From: Planctomycetota bacterium
GTDB taxonomy: Bacteria > Planctomycetota > GCA-002687715
Reading direction: 5' to 3'
NCBI GenBank assembly: GCA_009691765.1
Contig: SIAO01000001.1
Location: forward strand, 248,001 to 312,000
DNA: 64,000 nucleotides
Shown piece by piece: positions 44,948-52,877 of the stretch; positions within the stretch are counted from its first letter, which is position 1; each line of letters starts with the position of its first letter. A program made the position numbers and the translations under genes. The notes beneath the pieces were generated by a model. That model did not search any database. It had not been told where the DNA came from and worked only from the letters and a program-made list of their open reading frames with translations.

Positions 44948-45880
44948 TCAGGTGCGCTGCGATCGGCCTCCGAGCAAAGCCGTCAGCTGCCCGTGCCGCC
45001 GACCAACGAGGCGTACGCAACGCAACAATGGCGCCAAAGCAATCACCATGTCGCGGCGAAGAAGCGCGTACGGCAAGAGCATCACTGCCAATGGCGCCGC
45101 GAGCAATAACCGGAGCACGTCGAGCCCCAACCGCAATACGCCTATTGCGGGCTGCAATCCATGCTTGCGAATCATGGCTACGTCGCCTTGTCCGTAGCGA
45201 CGAAACTGTGCGTACAGCGCGCCAATCGTCTCACGATGCCGATGCAGGATTCTTGCCTCTACGCACTCCACTAACTTGCGGCCGCCATGCAAAGCCTGCA
45301 TGCGCCAACAAAAATCGGCGTCCCCTGCCGAGAACAGATTCACATCAAAACCACCTGCTGCGCGCGCTTCGGTCGTGCGCACTGCGAGGCTTGCCGTTTG
45401 AATAAATGGGCCGCGCGCGTGAGCGAGCGTCAACTTCTGTGAAAGCAAATGGGAACGCGCTGAATACCGCGCCACGATGCTGCGCTGCGAGGGGTCGCCT
45501 TCGACGAGAGCTCCGGCGATCAACGTGTCTGGCACCTCGAGAGTGCGCACCAAAGCCGCGAGCCATCCCGGTTGCACAATGCAATCGGCATCCAAGAACA
45601 CCACCATGGATCCCCGCGCTTGATCTAAACCTGTCTGTCGTGCCGCGTAGGACCCCGGGCGCGTGGCGCTGAGAACGCGGGCTCTACCGCAAGCATGTTG
45701 CACCACGAGCTTTTCAGCCAGCACTCGGCCCTCATCCACAGAACCGTTATCCACCAAGAGCGCTTCCCATTCGAAAGGAGCCTGCTGAGCAAACAACGCC
45801 GGGAGCGAGAATTCGAGATGCGAGGCTGCTGCAAAAAATGGCAACACCACACTGACTCGTGGGTTTTGTGTGGCAGGCAT
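44948..45880 (-). CDS. Family 2 glycosyltransferase
   Basis: A 310-residue GT-A enzyme. PRVSVVLPFFAAASHLEFSL, LLVDNGSVDEG and the metal-binding VFLDADC are typical of GT2. GGFDVNLFSAGDADFCWRMQ is the acceptor-side signature seen in rhamnosyl/galactosyl-transferases. A C-terminal hydrophobic stretch (LRLLLAAPLAVMLLPYALL) suggests membrane association. It is divergent from the next two glycosyltransferases by 67 nt, so the three probably belong to one surface-glycan function. Confidence 0.88.
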   Translation of the reverse strand: MPATQNPRVSVVLPFFAAASHLEFSLPALFAQQAPFEWEALLVDNGSVDEGRVLAEKLVVQHACGRARVLSATRPGSYAARQTGLDQARGSMVVFLDADCIVQPGWLAALVRTLEVPDTLIAGALVEGDPSQRSIVARYSARSHLLSQKLTLAHARGPFIQTASLAVRTTEARAAGGFDVNLFSAGDADFCWRMQALHGGRKLVECVEARILHRHRETIGALYAQFRRYGQGDVAMIRKHGLQPAIGVLRLGLDVLRLLLAAPLAVMLLPYALLRRDMVIALAPLLRCVRLVGRRHGQLTALLGGRSQRT

Positions 45881-45947
45881 CTAGTTTCGTCCAGCAGCAG
45901 AGCGCTCCGAGCGAGCTCCGTGCACGAATGCAGGGTAACCTACCGCC

Positions 45948-47228
45948 ATGGGTTGGGACGAAGGCACAACACAGACCGAGACTGGACGCAGCAGCACACG
46001 CCGCACCATCGCTCTCGGCGGACGTGTTCCTGTGGCGATGGTTGCGGCCTGTCCCTTTCCGGCCAACCGCGGCACTCCAATCCGAATTCGGCAAATGGGC
46101 GAAGCCCTCGACGCTGCTGGCTATGACGTGCATGTCATCACCTACCACCTCGGGACAGAACTCTCCATCCCCGGAATGACGATCCACCGCACGCGTGCTC
46201 AGTCTAGATACACCGAACTCGCTGCTGGACCCACTTGGACAAAACTCGCGATCCTCGATCCGCTGTTAGTGCTTCGCATCGGACAAGTCGTTCGACGCCA
46301 CGGCATCCGAGTCGTTCATGCGCATCACTTTGAAGGCGCGTTGTGTGCGCTCGCGGCTCGGTCTCTCGTGGGCGGTTTCAAAGTGCTCTATGACGCGCAC
46401 ACCACGCTCAGCGACGAACTCCACACGTACCGCAACTTTCGTGGACCACGCTTCCTCAAAAAAATCGCCACCGAAATGCTCGATTCCGGCTTACCTCGCT
46501 GGTGCGACCATGTTGTGACGGTCTCAGAACGTTTGCGCAGTGCTCTGTTGGACCGCGGCATTCCAGACGAGCGGATCAGCGTGATCCCCATGGCCATCAA
46601 CCGTGAGGAGTTCAACACCATCGACATTCGCGAAGCGAAACAACGCATCGGTTACGCAGACGTGCCGTTGGTGGTCTATGCAGGCAACCTCTCTGCATTT
46701 CAGGGCGTGGACCATCTGCTCCGTGCTTTCCGCAGCGTGGCAGCTTCGCTACCCCAAACACGACTCCTCATCGTGGGCCGCCCAGTGGACGTTTACCGCA
46801 ACATGGTGCGCGATCTCGGACTCGACCCCTATGTCGTTTTCGTTGGCGAGCGCCCCTTCTCAGAGGTCCGCCTTCACATCGCTGCTGCTGATGTGGTGGT
46901 GTTGCCACGCGACAACTGCATTGGATTCCCACTGAAGCTCCTGAACTACATGGCCGCGGGAAAGCCCATTGTGGCTTTCCATGGTGGCGCCGGCGAAGTG
47001 CTGACGCATTTGCGTAACGCCTACGTCGTTCCCGACGATCATGAAGAGGCCTTCGCTGCCGGCATCATGACCTGCTTGCAACATCCGTCACTGCCGCAAC
47101 GACTCGCCGCGAGTGCGCGCCTAGACGCGCAACGCTACGGCGCACGCGCGATGGTCGATCGCGTACATTCGCTCTATCGGAAAGTCCTGCTTCCAGGCCC
47201 TGCTCCCTCGGGAGCTTTGGTGCGATGA
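45948..47228 (+). CDS. Family 4 glycosyltransferase
   Basis: A 426-residue GT-B enzyme. ACPFPANRGTPIRIRQMGEAL is the acceptor-side loop, VVHAHHFEGALCALAAR follows, and the donor domain contains VVYAGNLSAFQGVDHLLRAF and the E-x7-E region modified as GFPLKLLNYMAAGKPIVAF. The N-terminal 25 residues are extra. The stop overlaps the next glycosyltransferase by 4 nt. Confidence 0.9.
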   Translation: MGWDEGTTQTETGRSSTRRTIALGGRVPVAMVAACPFPANRGTPIRIRQMGEALDAAGYDVHVITYHLGTELSIPGMTIHRTRAQSRYTELAAGPTWTKLAILDPLLVLRIGQVVRRHGIRVVHAHHFEGALCALAARSLVGGFKVLYDAHTTLSDELHTYRNFRGPRFLKKIATEMLDSGLPRWCDHVVTVSERLRSALLDRGIPDERISVIPMAINREEFNTIDIREAKQRIGYADVPLVVYAGNLSAFQGVDHLLRAFRSVAASLPQTRLLIVGRPVDVYRNMVRDLGLDPYVVFVGERPFSEVRLHIAAADVVVLPRDNCIGFPLKLLNYMAAGKPIVAFHGGAGEVLTHLRNAYVVPDDHEEAFAAGIMTCLQHPSLPQRLAASARLDAQRYGARAMVDRVHSLYRKVLLPGPAPSGALVR

Positions 47229-48289
47229 CGCCGCGCGTCTCCGTCGTAGTGACTAACTTCGACGGTGAGCAGTATTTGCCGCGCATGCGCGACGCCCTGC
47301 GCGCGCTCGAGTTTCCATTCCATGAGATCCTCGTTTCTGATGATGCCTCTCGCGATGGCAGCCGCTTGTTTGTGCGCCATCACTGGCCTGAAGCGCGCTT
47401 GCTCTGCGGCAATAAGAATGGTGGGCCCACCGTAGCCCGTAATCGCGGGTTGCGCGCCGCCAGCGGCGAATTTGTATTGCTTCTGGATAATGACGGGCTG
47501 CCACAACGAGGTTGCATGGAGCCCATGCTGGCGGCCTTTGCGGAGGACACCTCCGTTGTCGGTGTCATGCCAAGGATCGTGTTGGACAGCGAACCTGCTT
47601 TGGTTCACTGCGATGGTGCGTTCACCCATTTCAGTGGACAAATGGCGCTGGTCACAGGACACGTGCCGCTCGCGGCCGCGCCCGTGCAAGCCCAAGCCAT
47701 CAGCAGTCTCATGGGGACGGCCATGCTGCTACGTCGTGAAGCTGCGCTGCGCATCGGTGGCTTTGAGCCCGCGTATTTTTTCTACTACGAAGATCACGAT
47801 TTCGGAACACGCTTACGACTCGTGTGCGGCACATTGCGCTCGGCACCGCAAGCGCACATTCGCCACCTCGGAGGCACTCGCAATCTGAGCTTTCGCAGCG
47901 GCGCCGCCTATCCCGCGCGCCGAGCGTTTCTCACGGCACGCAATCGCCAGTTGTTCACCCTACGAACGCTCAGTGGACGCTCGCTCGCGCTGCTATCGCC
48001 TCTGCTCGTACTGCATGAGCTGGCACAAGCGGCTTACTCCTGTTCTGCCTTGCGGTTCAGTCTTTACGCAGAAGCCTGCATCGCGAATGCGCGGCGCACT
48101 GGCGGCATCTTGCGCGAGCGCGCTCACATTCAAGAACAGCGAACGGTGGGCGACACAGCGATCCTTGGCGACGGCCCGCTTCCGCTTCATCCAGGCACCG
48201 TAGAAAACCCGACAGCACGCGTCATGCTCGATGCGCTCAGCCGCTGGCTAAGCCGCCTCTACCAAATCGCGCGACCACATCTGCGTTAA
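47225..48289 (+). CDS. Family 2 glycosyltransferase
   Basis: A 354-residue GT-A enzyme. RVSVVVTNFDGEQYLPRM, VSDDASRDGS and LLLDNDGLPQRG (DxD-like) are GT2 motifs. GGFEPAYFFYYEDHDFGTRLRL resembles the rhamnosyltransferase (WbbL/RfbF-like) acceptor motif. A hydrophobic segment (SGRSLALLSPLLVLHELAQAAY) lies near residue 250. It overlaps the GT4 gene by 4 nt. The 3' end overlaps a hypothetical gene on the other strand by about 50 nt. Confidence 0.88.
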   Translation: MTPRVSVVVTNFDGEQYLPRMRDALRALEFPFHEILVSDDASRDGSRLFVRHHWPEARLLCGNKNGGPTVARNRGLRAASGEFVLLLDNDGLPQRGCMEPMLAAFAEDTSVVGVMPRIVLDSEPALVHCDGAFTHFSGQMALVTGHVPLAAAPVQAQAISSLMGTAMLLRREAALRIGGFEPAYFFYYEDHDFGTRLRLVCGTLRSAPQAHIRHLGGTRNLSFRSGAAYPARRAFLTARNRQLFTLRTLSGRSLALLSPLLVLHELAQAAYSCSALRFSLYAEACIANARRTGGILRERAHIQEQRTVGDTAILGDGPLPLHPGTVENPTARVMLDALSRWLSRLYQIARPHLR

Positions 48290-48803
48290 CTCGGCGGGCC
48301 CACCGCCATGAACCGGACAGCGCAGCGCGATCATGCAACGTGGCCGGATCTTCTCCCGCCAGCGCAGCGCAGAGCCAACCCGTCCCTGGGAACCCGTAAC
48401 TTCCAAAGCGAATGGCCGCCCTCGTGCCTCCGCGCTGCCACAGCGCCGGTGGCCTGCAGGCGGCAAGCACCGCTTCAACACGATCGGTGCCCGTCACACC
48501 ACAGCATTGAATGTGAATGCGCTGCCCTACCTCGAGGACTGGCCAAGCTCGCGGCCATGGGTGTACCCCCGCCCGCACGCGGAGCTCGTGCAAGCCAAGC
48601 GAGGTTCGCAAAGCCACCCACAGCACCTCGTGCTCCAAAGGACTGAGCAGAATCAAGGATGGCTGCGAACTCAGCACTCGATGCCTCGGGCTGCCGATGA
48701 TGGGGCTAGGCAGGCCAGCAGCCCGTGGGGGCGCTCCGCAAGTCGGCTTCGGCAACTCGCTTGTGCATAGCTGCCAAGCCACCAAACCAAACAGCAAGAC
48801 CAT
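48237..48803 (-). CDS. Hypothetical membrane-anchored protein
   Basis: An open frame of 188 residues from ATG 48803. It begins with a hydrophobic segment (MVLLFGLVAWQL), then a Pro/Arg-rich region and a compact C-terminal part (VLEVGQRIHIQCCGVTGTDRV). I do not recognise a family. A GTG at 48821 or earlier starts are also possible, but no good ribosome-binding site is seen for any. It overlaps the opposing glycosyltransferase gene at its 3' end. It could be spurious, since GC-rich DNA gives long shadow frames. Confidence 0.4.
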   Translation of the reverse strand: MVLLFGLVAWQLCTSELPKPTCGAPPRAAGLPSPIIGSPRHRVLSSQPSLILLSPLEHEVLWVALRTSLGLHELRVRAGVHPWPRAWPVLEVGQRIHIQCCGVTGTDRVEAVLAACRPPALWQRGGTRAAIRFGSYGFPGTGWLCAALAGEDPATLHDRAALSGSWRWARRVNADVVARFGRGGLASG

Positions 48804-48869
48804 CAAGCCGCAGATGTTCACGCTCCTAGGAGCGCGCCGGGCTTGCAGCGGCAACACAGAAACAGGAAA

Positions 48870-48943
48870 CACGCCAGGAGGGACTCGAACCCCCGACCGC
48901 GGGATTAGAAATCCCGTGCTCTATCCAGCTGAGCTACTGGCGC
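48870..48943 (-). tRNA. tRNA-Arg (anticodon TCT)
   Basis: Cloverleaf on the minus strand. Acceptor GCGCCAG pairs with CTGGCGT (one G-U pair). D-arm is AGCTCAGCTGGATAGAGC. Anticodon stem CGGGA/TCCCG encloses TTTCTAA, giving TCT. T-arm is GGGGGTTCGAGTCCCTC. Discriminator G, CCA not encoded. Confidence 0.93.
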
Positions 48944-49036
48944 ACGGTTCAGAGGCCCCTGCCGCAGCAGCACTTTGGAGCTTGGCGCAATACGCCTTTC
49001 TCCTCGCACTGCTGGCGTGCAACACCCCCTGTCCGA

Positions 49037-49109
49037 CGCCCCCGTCGCGATTCGAACGCGAAATACCGGCTTCGGAGGCCAGTGGTTTATCCAATTAGCC
49101 TACGGGGGC
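49037..49109 (-). tRNA. tRNA-Arg (anticodon CCG)
   Basis: Cloverleaf on the minus strand. Acceptor GCCCCCG pairs with CGGGGGC. Anticodon stem CTGGC/GCCGG (with one U-G) encloses CTCCGAA, giving CCG. T-arm is CGCGTTCGAATCGCG. Discriminator G, CCA not encoded. It reads CGG arginine codons. Confidence 0.92.
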
Positions 49110-49166
49110 AGGTGGCTGCGAGTGTAGTGGTCCGAACCAGAGCATCAAGCGAACTTGCACTGATTC

Positions 49167-49195
49167 TTGAAGCTCGACGGGCGTGCTGATACCGT
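49167..49195 (+). promoter_or_regulatory. Possible promoter of the tRNA-His/tRNA-Lys unit
   Basis: TTGAAG (49167-49172) and TACCGT (49190-49195) are 17 nt apart and end 15 nt before tRNA-His, a suitable distance for a short leader. The -10 match is poor, so this is tentative. Confidence 0.3.
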
Positions 49196-49209
49196 CTCGA
49201 CCTCCCGAC

Positions 49210-49284
49210 GGAGGGTGTAGCTCAGACGGTTAGAGCGCAAGATTGTGGCTCTTGAGGTCGGGGGTTCGATTCCCCTCACCCTCC
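49210..49284 (+). tRNA. tRNA-His (anticodon GTG)
   Basis: Acceptor GAGGGTG pairs with CACCCTC, and an encoded extra G(-1) at 49210 faces C73, the histidine identity feature. Anticodon stem CAAGA/TCTTG encloses TTGTGGC, giving GTG. T-arm is GGGGGTTCGATTCCCCT. CCA not encoded. Confidence 0.95.
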
Positions 49285-49331
49285 CAAATGTCGGGGCTGC
49301 GGATGCAGCATTCGCAACTCCGAAGAAGTTC

Positions 49332-49404
49332 GTCCGCGTAGCTCAGTTGGTAGAGCAGGTGATTCTTAATCACCGGGTCCCAGGTTCAAATCCTGGCGCG
49401 GGCA
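49332..49404 (+). tRNA. tRNA-Lys (anticodon CTT)
   Basis: Acceptor GTCCGCG pairs with CGCGGGC (one T-G). Anticodon stem GGTGA/TCACC encloses TTCTTAA, giving CTT. T-arm is CCAGGTTCAAATCCTGG. Discriminator A, CCA not encoded. It lies 47 nt after tRNA-His and is probably co-transcribed with it. Confidence 0.95.
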
Positions 49405-49406
49405 AG

Positions 49407-49434
49407 GGCCTCATCATCGCAAGATGGTGAGGCC
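49407..49434 (+). terminator. Terminator after tRNA-Lys
   Basis: A 12-bp stem (GGCCTCATCATC with GATGGTGAGGCC, one T-G pair) has a GCAA loop and is followed by TGCTTGTTTT. A good intrinsic terminator ending the tRNA unit. Confidence 0.85.
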
Positions 49435-49543
49435 TGCTTGTTTTCAGTCAGCACGCGTCGCTGCTTCAAGGCTCCACTCGCGACTAGCGACATAGCCATC
49501 TTCCTGTGAGCCCAGAAAAATAGGGGTTTTCTCGGCGCCCCCC

Positions 49544-49572
49544 TTGCGAATCGGCTGAAATACGCTGAGAAT
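49544..49572 (+). promoter_or_regulatory. Possible promoter of the HU gene
   Basis: TTGCGA (49544-49549) and GAGAAT (49567-49572) are 17 nt apart and match sigma-70 boxes at about 4 of 6 positions each. This gives a leader of about 50 nt. Confidence 0.3.
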
Positions 49573-49578
49573 CCCAAC

Positions 49579-49597
49579 GCTGGGCGGGAAACCCAGC
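49579..49597 (+). other. 5' leader hairpin upstream of HU
   Basis: GCTGGG and CCCAGC form a 6-bp stem with a 7-nt loop, between the proposed promoter and the ribosome-binding site AGAGGA. It may influence translation or be incidental. Confidence 0.3.
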
Positions 49598-49630
49598 ACT
49601 TTCCCTAGTAAAAACTGAAAGAGGAATCAC

Positions 49631-49948
49631 ATGGCGAAGACTGAAAAGAAGAGCAAGGGCCCGACAAAGGGCGAGGTTCTGAGCACCATCGCAGAGAAGA
49701 CGCAACTCAACCGCAAGCAAGTGAAAGCGGTGATGGACGAACTCACCACGATCATCGGCAAGTCGCTGAAGAAGCCGGGTCTGATCAGCGTGAACGGTCT
49801 CATGAAGATCAAGGTTGTGCGCAAGCCCGCCACGAAGGCGCGCGAGGGTGTGAACCCCTTCACCGGCCAAAAGATGATGTTTAAGGCGAAGCCCGCCCGC
49901 AACATCGTCAAGGTTGCCGCGATGAAGGCACTTAAGATGATGGCCTGA
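49631..49948 (+). CDS. HU family DNA-binding protein
   Basis: Nucleoid-associated protein, 105 residues. A Lys-rich N-terminal tail (MAKTEKKSKGPTKGEVL) precedes the HU fold. The DNA-binding arm region contains GVNPFTGQKMMFKAKPARN, which corresponds to the GRNPQTG-type motif. AGAGGA lies 8 nt upstream of ATG. The longer basic start differs from E. coli HU (90 residues). The gene stands alone between the tRNAs and has its own terminator. Confidence 0.93.
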   Translation: MAKTEKKSKGPTKGEVLSTIAEKTQLNRKQVKAVMDELTTIIGKSLKKPGLISVNGLMKIKVVRKPATKAREGVNPFTGQKMMFKAKPARNIVKVAAMKALKMMA

Positions 49949-49974
49949 TCCGAAAACGGATCGTGCTGCATGAG

Positions 49975-50003
49975 CCCCTCGGCGAGAAGCCGGGGGGTTT
50001 TTT
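49975..50003 (+). terminator. Intrinsic terminator of the HU gene
   Basis: A 9-bp stem (CCCCTCGGC with GCCGGGGGG, one T-G pair) has loop GAGAA and is followed by six T residues. A strong rho-independent terminator. Confidence 0.9.
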
Positions 50004-50028
50004 GTTTGTGAGATACTTCAACGCGTGC

Positions 50029-50110
50029 GCGAGTGTGGCGGAATTGGCAGACGCACCAGACTTAGGATCTGGCGGGGCAACCTGTGGGGGTTCAAGTCCC
50101 CCCACTCGCA
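50029..50110 (+). tRNA. tRNA-Leu (anticodon TAG)
   Basis: Class II tRNA. Acceptor GCGAGTG pairs with CACTCGC. Anticodon stem CCAGA/TCTGG encloses CTTAGGA, giving TAG. A variable arm and T-arm GGGGGTTCAAGTCCCCC are present. Discriminator A, CCA not encoded. Its 3' end directly abuts the stop codon of the convergent anti-sigma gene. Confidence 0.95.
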
Positions 50111-51286
50111 TCAACTCTTCAACGCGTTACGCACTAAGCGCTTCAACTCAGCATCAACACCGGCCATCTCAACATGCTCGAGGATCGCGCGAGCCGGCTG
50201 TGTGTCGATGCGGCCCAACATTTCGACGAGAGCTTCACGCGTTTCCGTGTCGGTATCGGCTGCAACCAAGACGCCCACAAGAAAGCTGTCGCTGCGTGCT
50301 ATCGGAGCCAACATCACTCGTGCGAGCACTTCAGTGCGCGTGCGTTGATCGAGACCGGGCGCGCGATGCATGCGCTTGAGGAACTCGAGCGGCGCACCGT
50401 AGTCGCCGTGGCGCACCAGCGCACCAGCCGCAGCTATTCGCATGCGTTGATCCGTGCTGCGCTGAAACACACCCAACAAGGCATCGCGCGATTCTGGATC
50501 GCGCTGCGATCCAAGAGCTTCAACAGCTTCGCGCGACACCTCGGGCGCTTGGTCTTTCAAGAAAGGCAAAATGCGTCTCGTGGCCTGCGGGAGTTTCAAC
50601 ATGCGGCACAAACGCAAGCCGGCAACGCGCCGCGCAGCATCGTCTTTGGCCCCTAACAGATGTCTTTCGATGGGCGCCACGCTTGCACTTTCACGCCCAG
50701 TGAGTGCACTCGCAGCAGCTCGCGCTGAACGCCACTGACTGCCTGTACTCTGCTCTTCGCTCTGCAATTCATAGCCCACAGCCTGAACCAACACATCAGG
50801 ATCCATGCTCTCCGCGGAGGCTTGGCCTCCCCCACGCGCTTGCAATCTCAAGCTGGCATTCTCCGCCAGAAGTCGCCCCACCTCTGCTTCAAGATCCTGG
50901 CGCGAGGCATCATCAAAGCTGCCCACGCCCACTTCTTGCATGGCCGTCTCGGCAGTTTCCGTGGAAGACGCGTCAACCGAAATGATGGGATCGTTCTGTG
51001 TCGGTTGCACCAGCAGCAGCGTCAGCACCACAGCAGCTGCGGCAGCAGTGCCAGACATGAACGCGGCTTTCCACCACGAGAAGGCAATAGGACGCGCCGC
51101 AGCAAATGCGCGCGACAAATCTTGCTCCAACATCGCCTCAGCATCCATCCACTCTTGGCACTCTGCGCAATCCGTGAGATGCACGCTGTGCAAGGTGCTC
51201 TGCGCATCGTCCAACGCCCCATCGAGGAATGCTGAAAGTTGTTGGCGAGCTTCAGCGCAGGCTTTGTTATGGGGTGCGTTGTTCAT
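50111..51286 (-). CDS. Anti-sigma factor: zinc finger, one TM helix, HEAT-like periplasmic domain
   Basis: A 391-residue membrane protein. The cytoplasmic N-terminus has a zf-HC2 motif (H36-x3-C40-x2-C43, with C10 upstream) that normally binds the partner ECF sigma. One TM helix spans about residues 72-94. The external part has a short coiled coil (QDLEAEVGRLLAENASLRLQ) and then HEAT-like repeats from about 190 to the end (for example APEVSREAVEALGSQRDPESRDALL). ATG 51286 overlaps the sigma-factor stop by 4 nt. The HEAT domain may sense an envelope protein. Confidence 0.85.
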   Translation of the reverse strand: MNNAPHNKACAEARQQLSAFLDGALDDAQSTLHSVHLTDCAECQEWMDAEAMLEQDLSRAFAAARPIAFSWWKAAFMSGTAAAAAVVLTLLLVQPTQNDPIISVDASSTETAETAMQEVGVGSFDDASRQDLEAEVGRLLAENASLRLQARGGGQASAESMDPDVLVQAVGYELQSEEQSTGSQWRSARAAASALTGRESASVAPIERHLLGAKDDAARRVAGLRLCRMLKLPQATRRILPFLKDQAPEVSREAVEALGSQRDPESRDALLGVFQRSTDQRMRIAAAGALVRHGDYGAPLEFLKRMHRAPGLDQRTRTEVLARVMLAPIARSDSFLVGVLVAADTDTETREALVEMLGRIDTQPARAILEHVEMAGVDAELKRLVRNALKS

Positions 51287-51837
51287 GGTGTATTCAGCAG
51301 TTCCTTCAGCCGTTCTTTGGCACGGTGAATCACGATGGAAACCGAATTCGGCGAGGAATCCACGCGCAGAGCGATGTCGCGCACGTCGAGATTCTCCGCG
51401 TAACGCAGCGCGAGGATTTCGCGCCAACGTGCAGGCAGCTTTGCGAGAGCAATTCCAAGTTGTTCCACATCTTCGCTCAGTAAAAGCCCATCAAGGCCCG
51501 TGCTTTGCCGTGCCTCCCGTTGCCGCGCCTGTTGCACGCCTTCTCGTTCGAGCAAGCGTTGCTCCAGCAAGCGGCGCCTCCTTGCCGTAATGGCGAGGTT
51601 CACTCCGATCCTGAAGAACCAAGTTGAGAAGCGGTACTGCTCTCGATAAAGGTGCAGCTTGCGCCACGCCCGAAGGATCGCTTCTTGGACGATGTCACGG
51701 GCAGCATCTCTGTCGAGGACAAGAGGCCGCACGATGTTTTCCAAGGGACGCTCGTAACGCTGCAACAGCGTTGCGAATGCCATCTGATCGTTCTGACGTG
51801 CCCGCGCAAGGAGGACACTTTCATCGGTAGTGGTCAC
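51283..51837 (-). CDS. ECF-type RNA polymerase sigma factor
   Basis: A 184-residue sigma-70 family member with only regions 2 and 4. Region 2 shows ATLLQRYERPLENIVRPLV and the DIVQEAILRAWRKLH segment. Region 4 shows LPARWREILALRYAENLDV and the helix-turn-helix SPNSVSIVIHRAKERLKELL. The start is GTG at 51837, overlapping the epimerase stop as GTGA; a longer upstream frame is only shadow. It is the penultimate gene of a seven-gene overlapping operon and pairs with its anti-sigma. Confidence 0.93.
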   Translation of the reverse strand: MTTTDESVLLARARQNDQMAFATLLQRYERPLENIVRPLVLDRDAARDIVQEAILRAWRKLHLYREQYRFSTWFFRIGVNLAITARRRRLLEQRLLEREGVQQARQREARQSTGLDGLLLSEDVEQLGIALAKLPARWREILALRYAENLDVRDIALRVDSSPNSVSIVIHRAKERLKELLNTP

Positions 51838-52877
51838 GCGTTCGTCGATTCTACGGTTGGCGCCTGACCAGCTTTCACTTGCGGAGCCCCTGTCGCCTGC
51901 TGCCGCAGCATTTCCTGCAACTGCACTGCCAAAGCTGGCAGAACGGGACGAGCCGAAAAACCGAGCTCGTTGCGCGCCTTGGCGCTGGAATAGGCCCAGT
52001 CTTCGCGAAATGCCGCCAACCCTGCCCGCGTAGATACAGGCCGCTGTGCCCGAAGTCTCGCCCACCCTTCCGAGGCCATGAGTGCCCCGTGGAGCAACCA
52101 AGCTGGAAACAACGGTGGCATGTGTCCTGCCCCAAACTCGCGCCGCAAGACTGCGTAAACATCCGCGACGGAGACGTTGTCGCCCGCGAGGATCCATTCC
52201 CCGTCGCCGGAGCGCAGAGTCGCTTCGGCAATGCCACGAGCAACATCATCAACATGGGCAAGACAGAAGCGCTGCTGCCCTACGCTCGGTAGCGCAGCGA
52301 ATCGTCTCGCCAACAGATGGCCGGCAAAGCGCCCCATCCAATTTCCCTCGCTGGCTGCACCACTACCGATGAGCGCTGCTGGATAAAGAACCACAATTTC
52401 CATTCCTGCACCGCGAGCAGCGCGAACCAACTGAGTCGCTGCGCGCTTGGTGCTTTGGTATGGCATCGTGACACTGCGGCCGGCATCAAAATCTGCCTCA
52501 ACAAAAACCGCGCCATCGCTCGGACCGAAAGCCATCACGCTGGAGACATAGACGAAGCGCTGCACACCGGCGCGCCGCGCTGCTGCAAGCATGTTCCTCG
52601 TACCGTCCACATTGCAACGCGTGAAATCCGCGACACTCCTCGCAAACTCGCTCGCCAGCCCAGCAGCGTGCACCACAGTGTTGCATCCCTGCAAACTGGT
52701 TTCCAACGCCGGCATGTCATCCAGAGCAGCACACACCACTTCGTGATTGCCTGCAACAAGCGCGGTTCGATGTTGCAACAAGCGCAGTCTGCAAGTTCGT
52801 GCATTGAGTGCGCGCACGACAGCACTGCCGAGAAAACCGGAGGCCCCACTCACAAAAATGCGCGGCAGAGCACTCAT
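51834..52877 (-). CDS. NAD-dependent epimerase/dehydratase family protein
   Basis: A 347-residue extended short-chain dehydrogenase. FVSGASGFLGSAVVRAL binds NAD(P). VVHAAGLASEFARS, YVSSVMAFGPSDG and the catalytic MPYQSTKRAATQLV (Tyr-x3-Lys) are visible. AHVDDVARGIAEAT and the C-terminal substrate region follow. The family covers sugar epimerases, dihydroflavonol reductases and 3-beta-hydroxysteroid dehydrogenases, so the substrate may be a nucleotide sugar or a prenyl/polyketide lipid. It is joined by 4-nt overlaps to ubiA and the sigma gene. Confidence 0.85.
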   Translation of the reverse strand: MSALPRIFVSGASGFLGSAVVRALNARTCRLRLLQHRTALVAGNHEVVCAALDDMPALETSLQGCNTVVHAAGLASEFARSVADFTRCNVDGTRNMLAAARRAGVQRFVYVSSVMAFGPSDGAVFVEADFDAGRSVTMPYQSTKRAATQLVRAARGAGMEIVVLYPAALIGSGAASEGNWMGRFAGHLLARRFAALPSVGQQRFCLAHVDDVARGIAEATLRSGDGEWILAGDNVSVADVYAVLRREFGAGHMPPLFPAWLLHGALMASEGWARLRAQRPVSTRAGLAAFREDWAYSSAKARNELGFSARPVLPALAVQLQEMLRQQATGAPQVKAGQAPTVESTNA

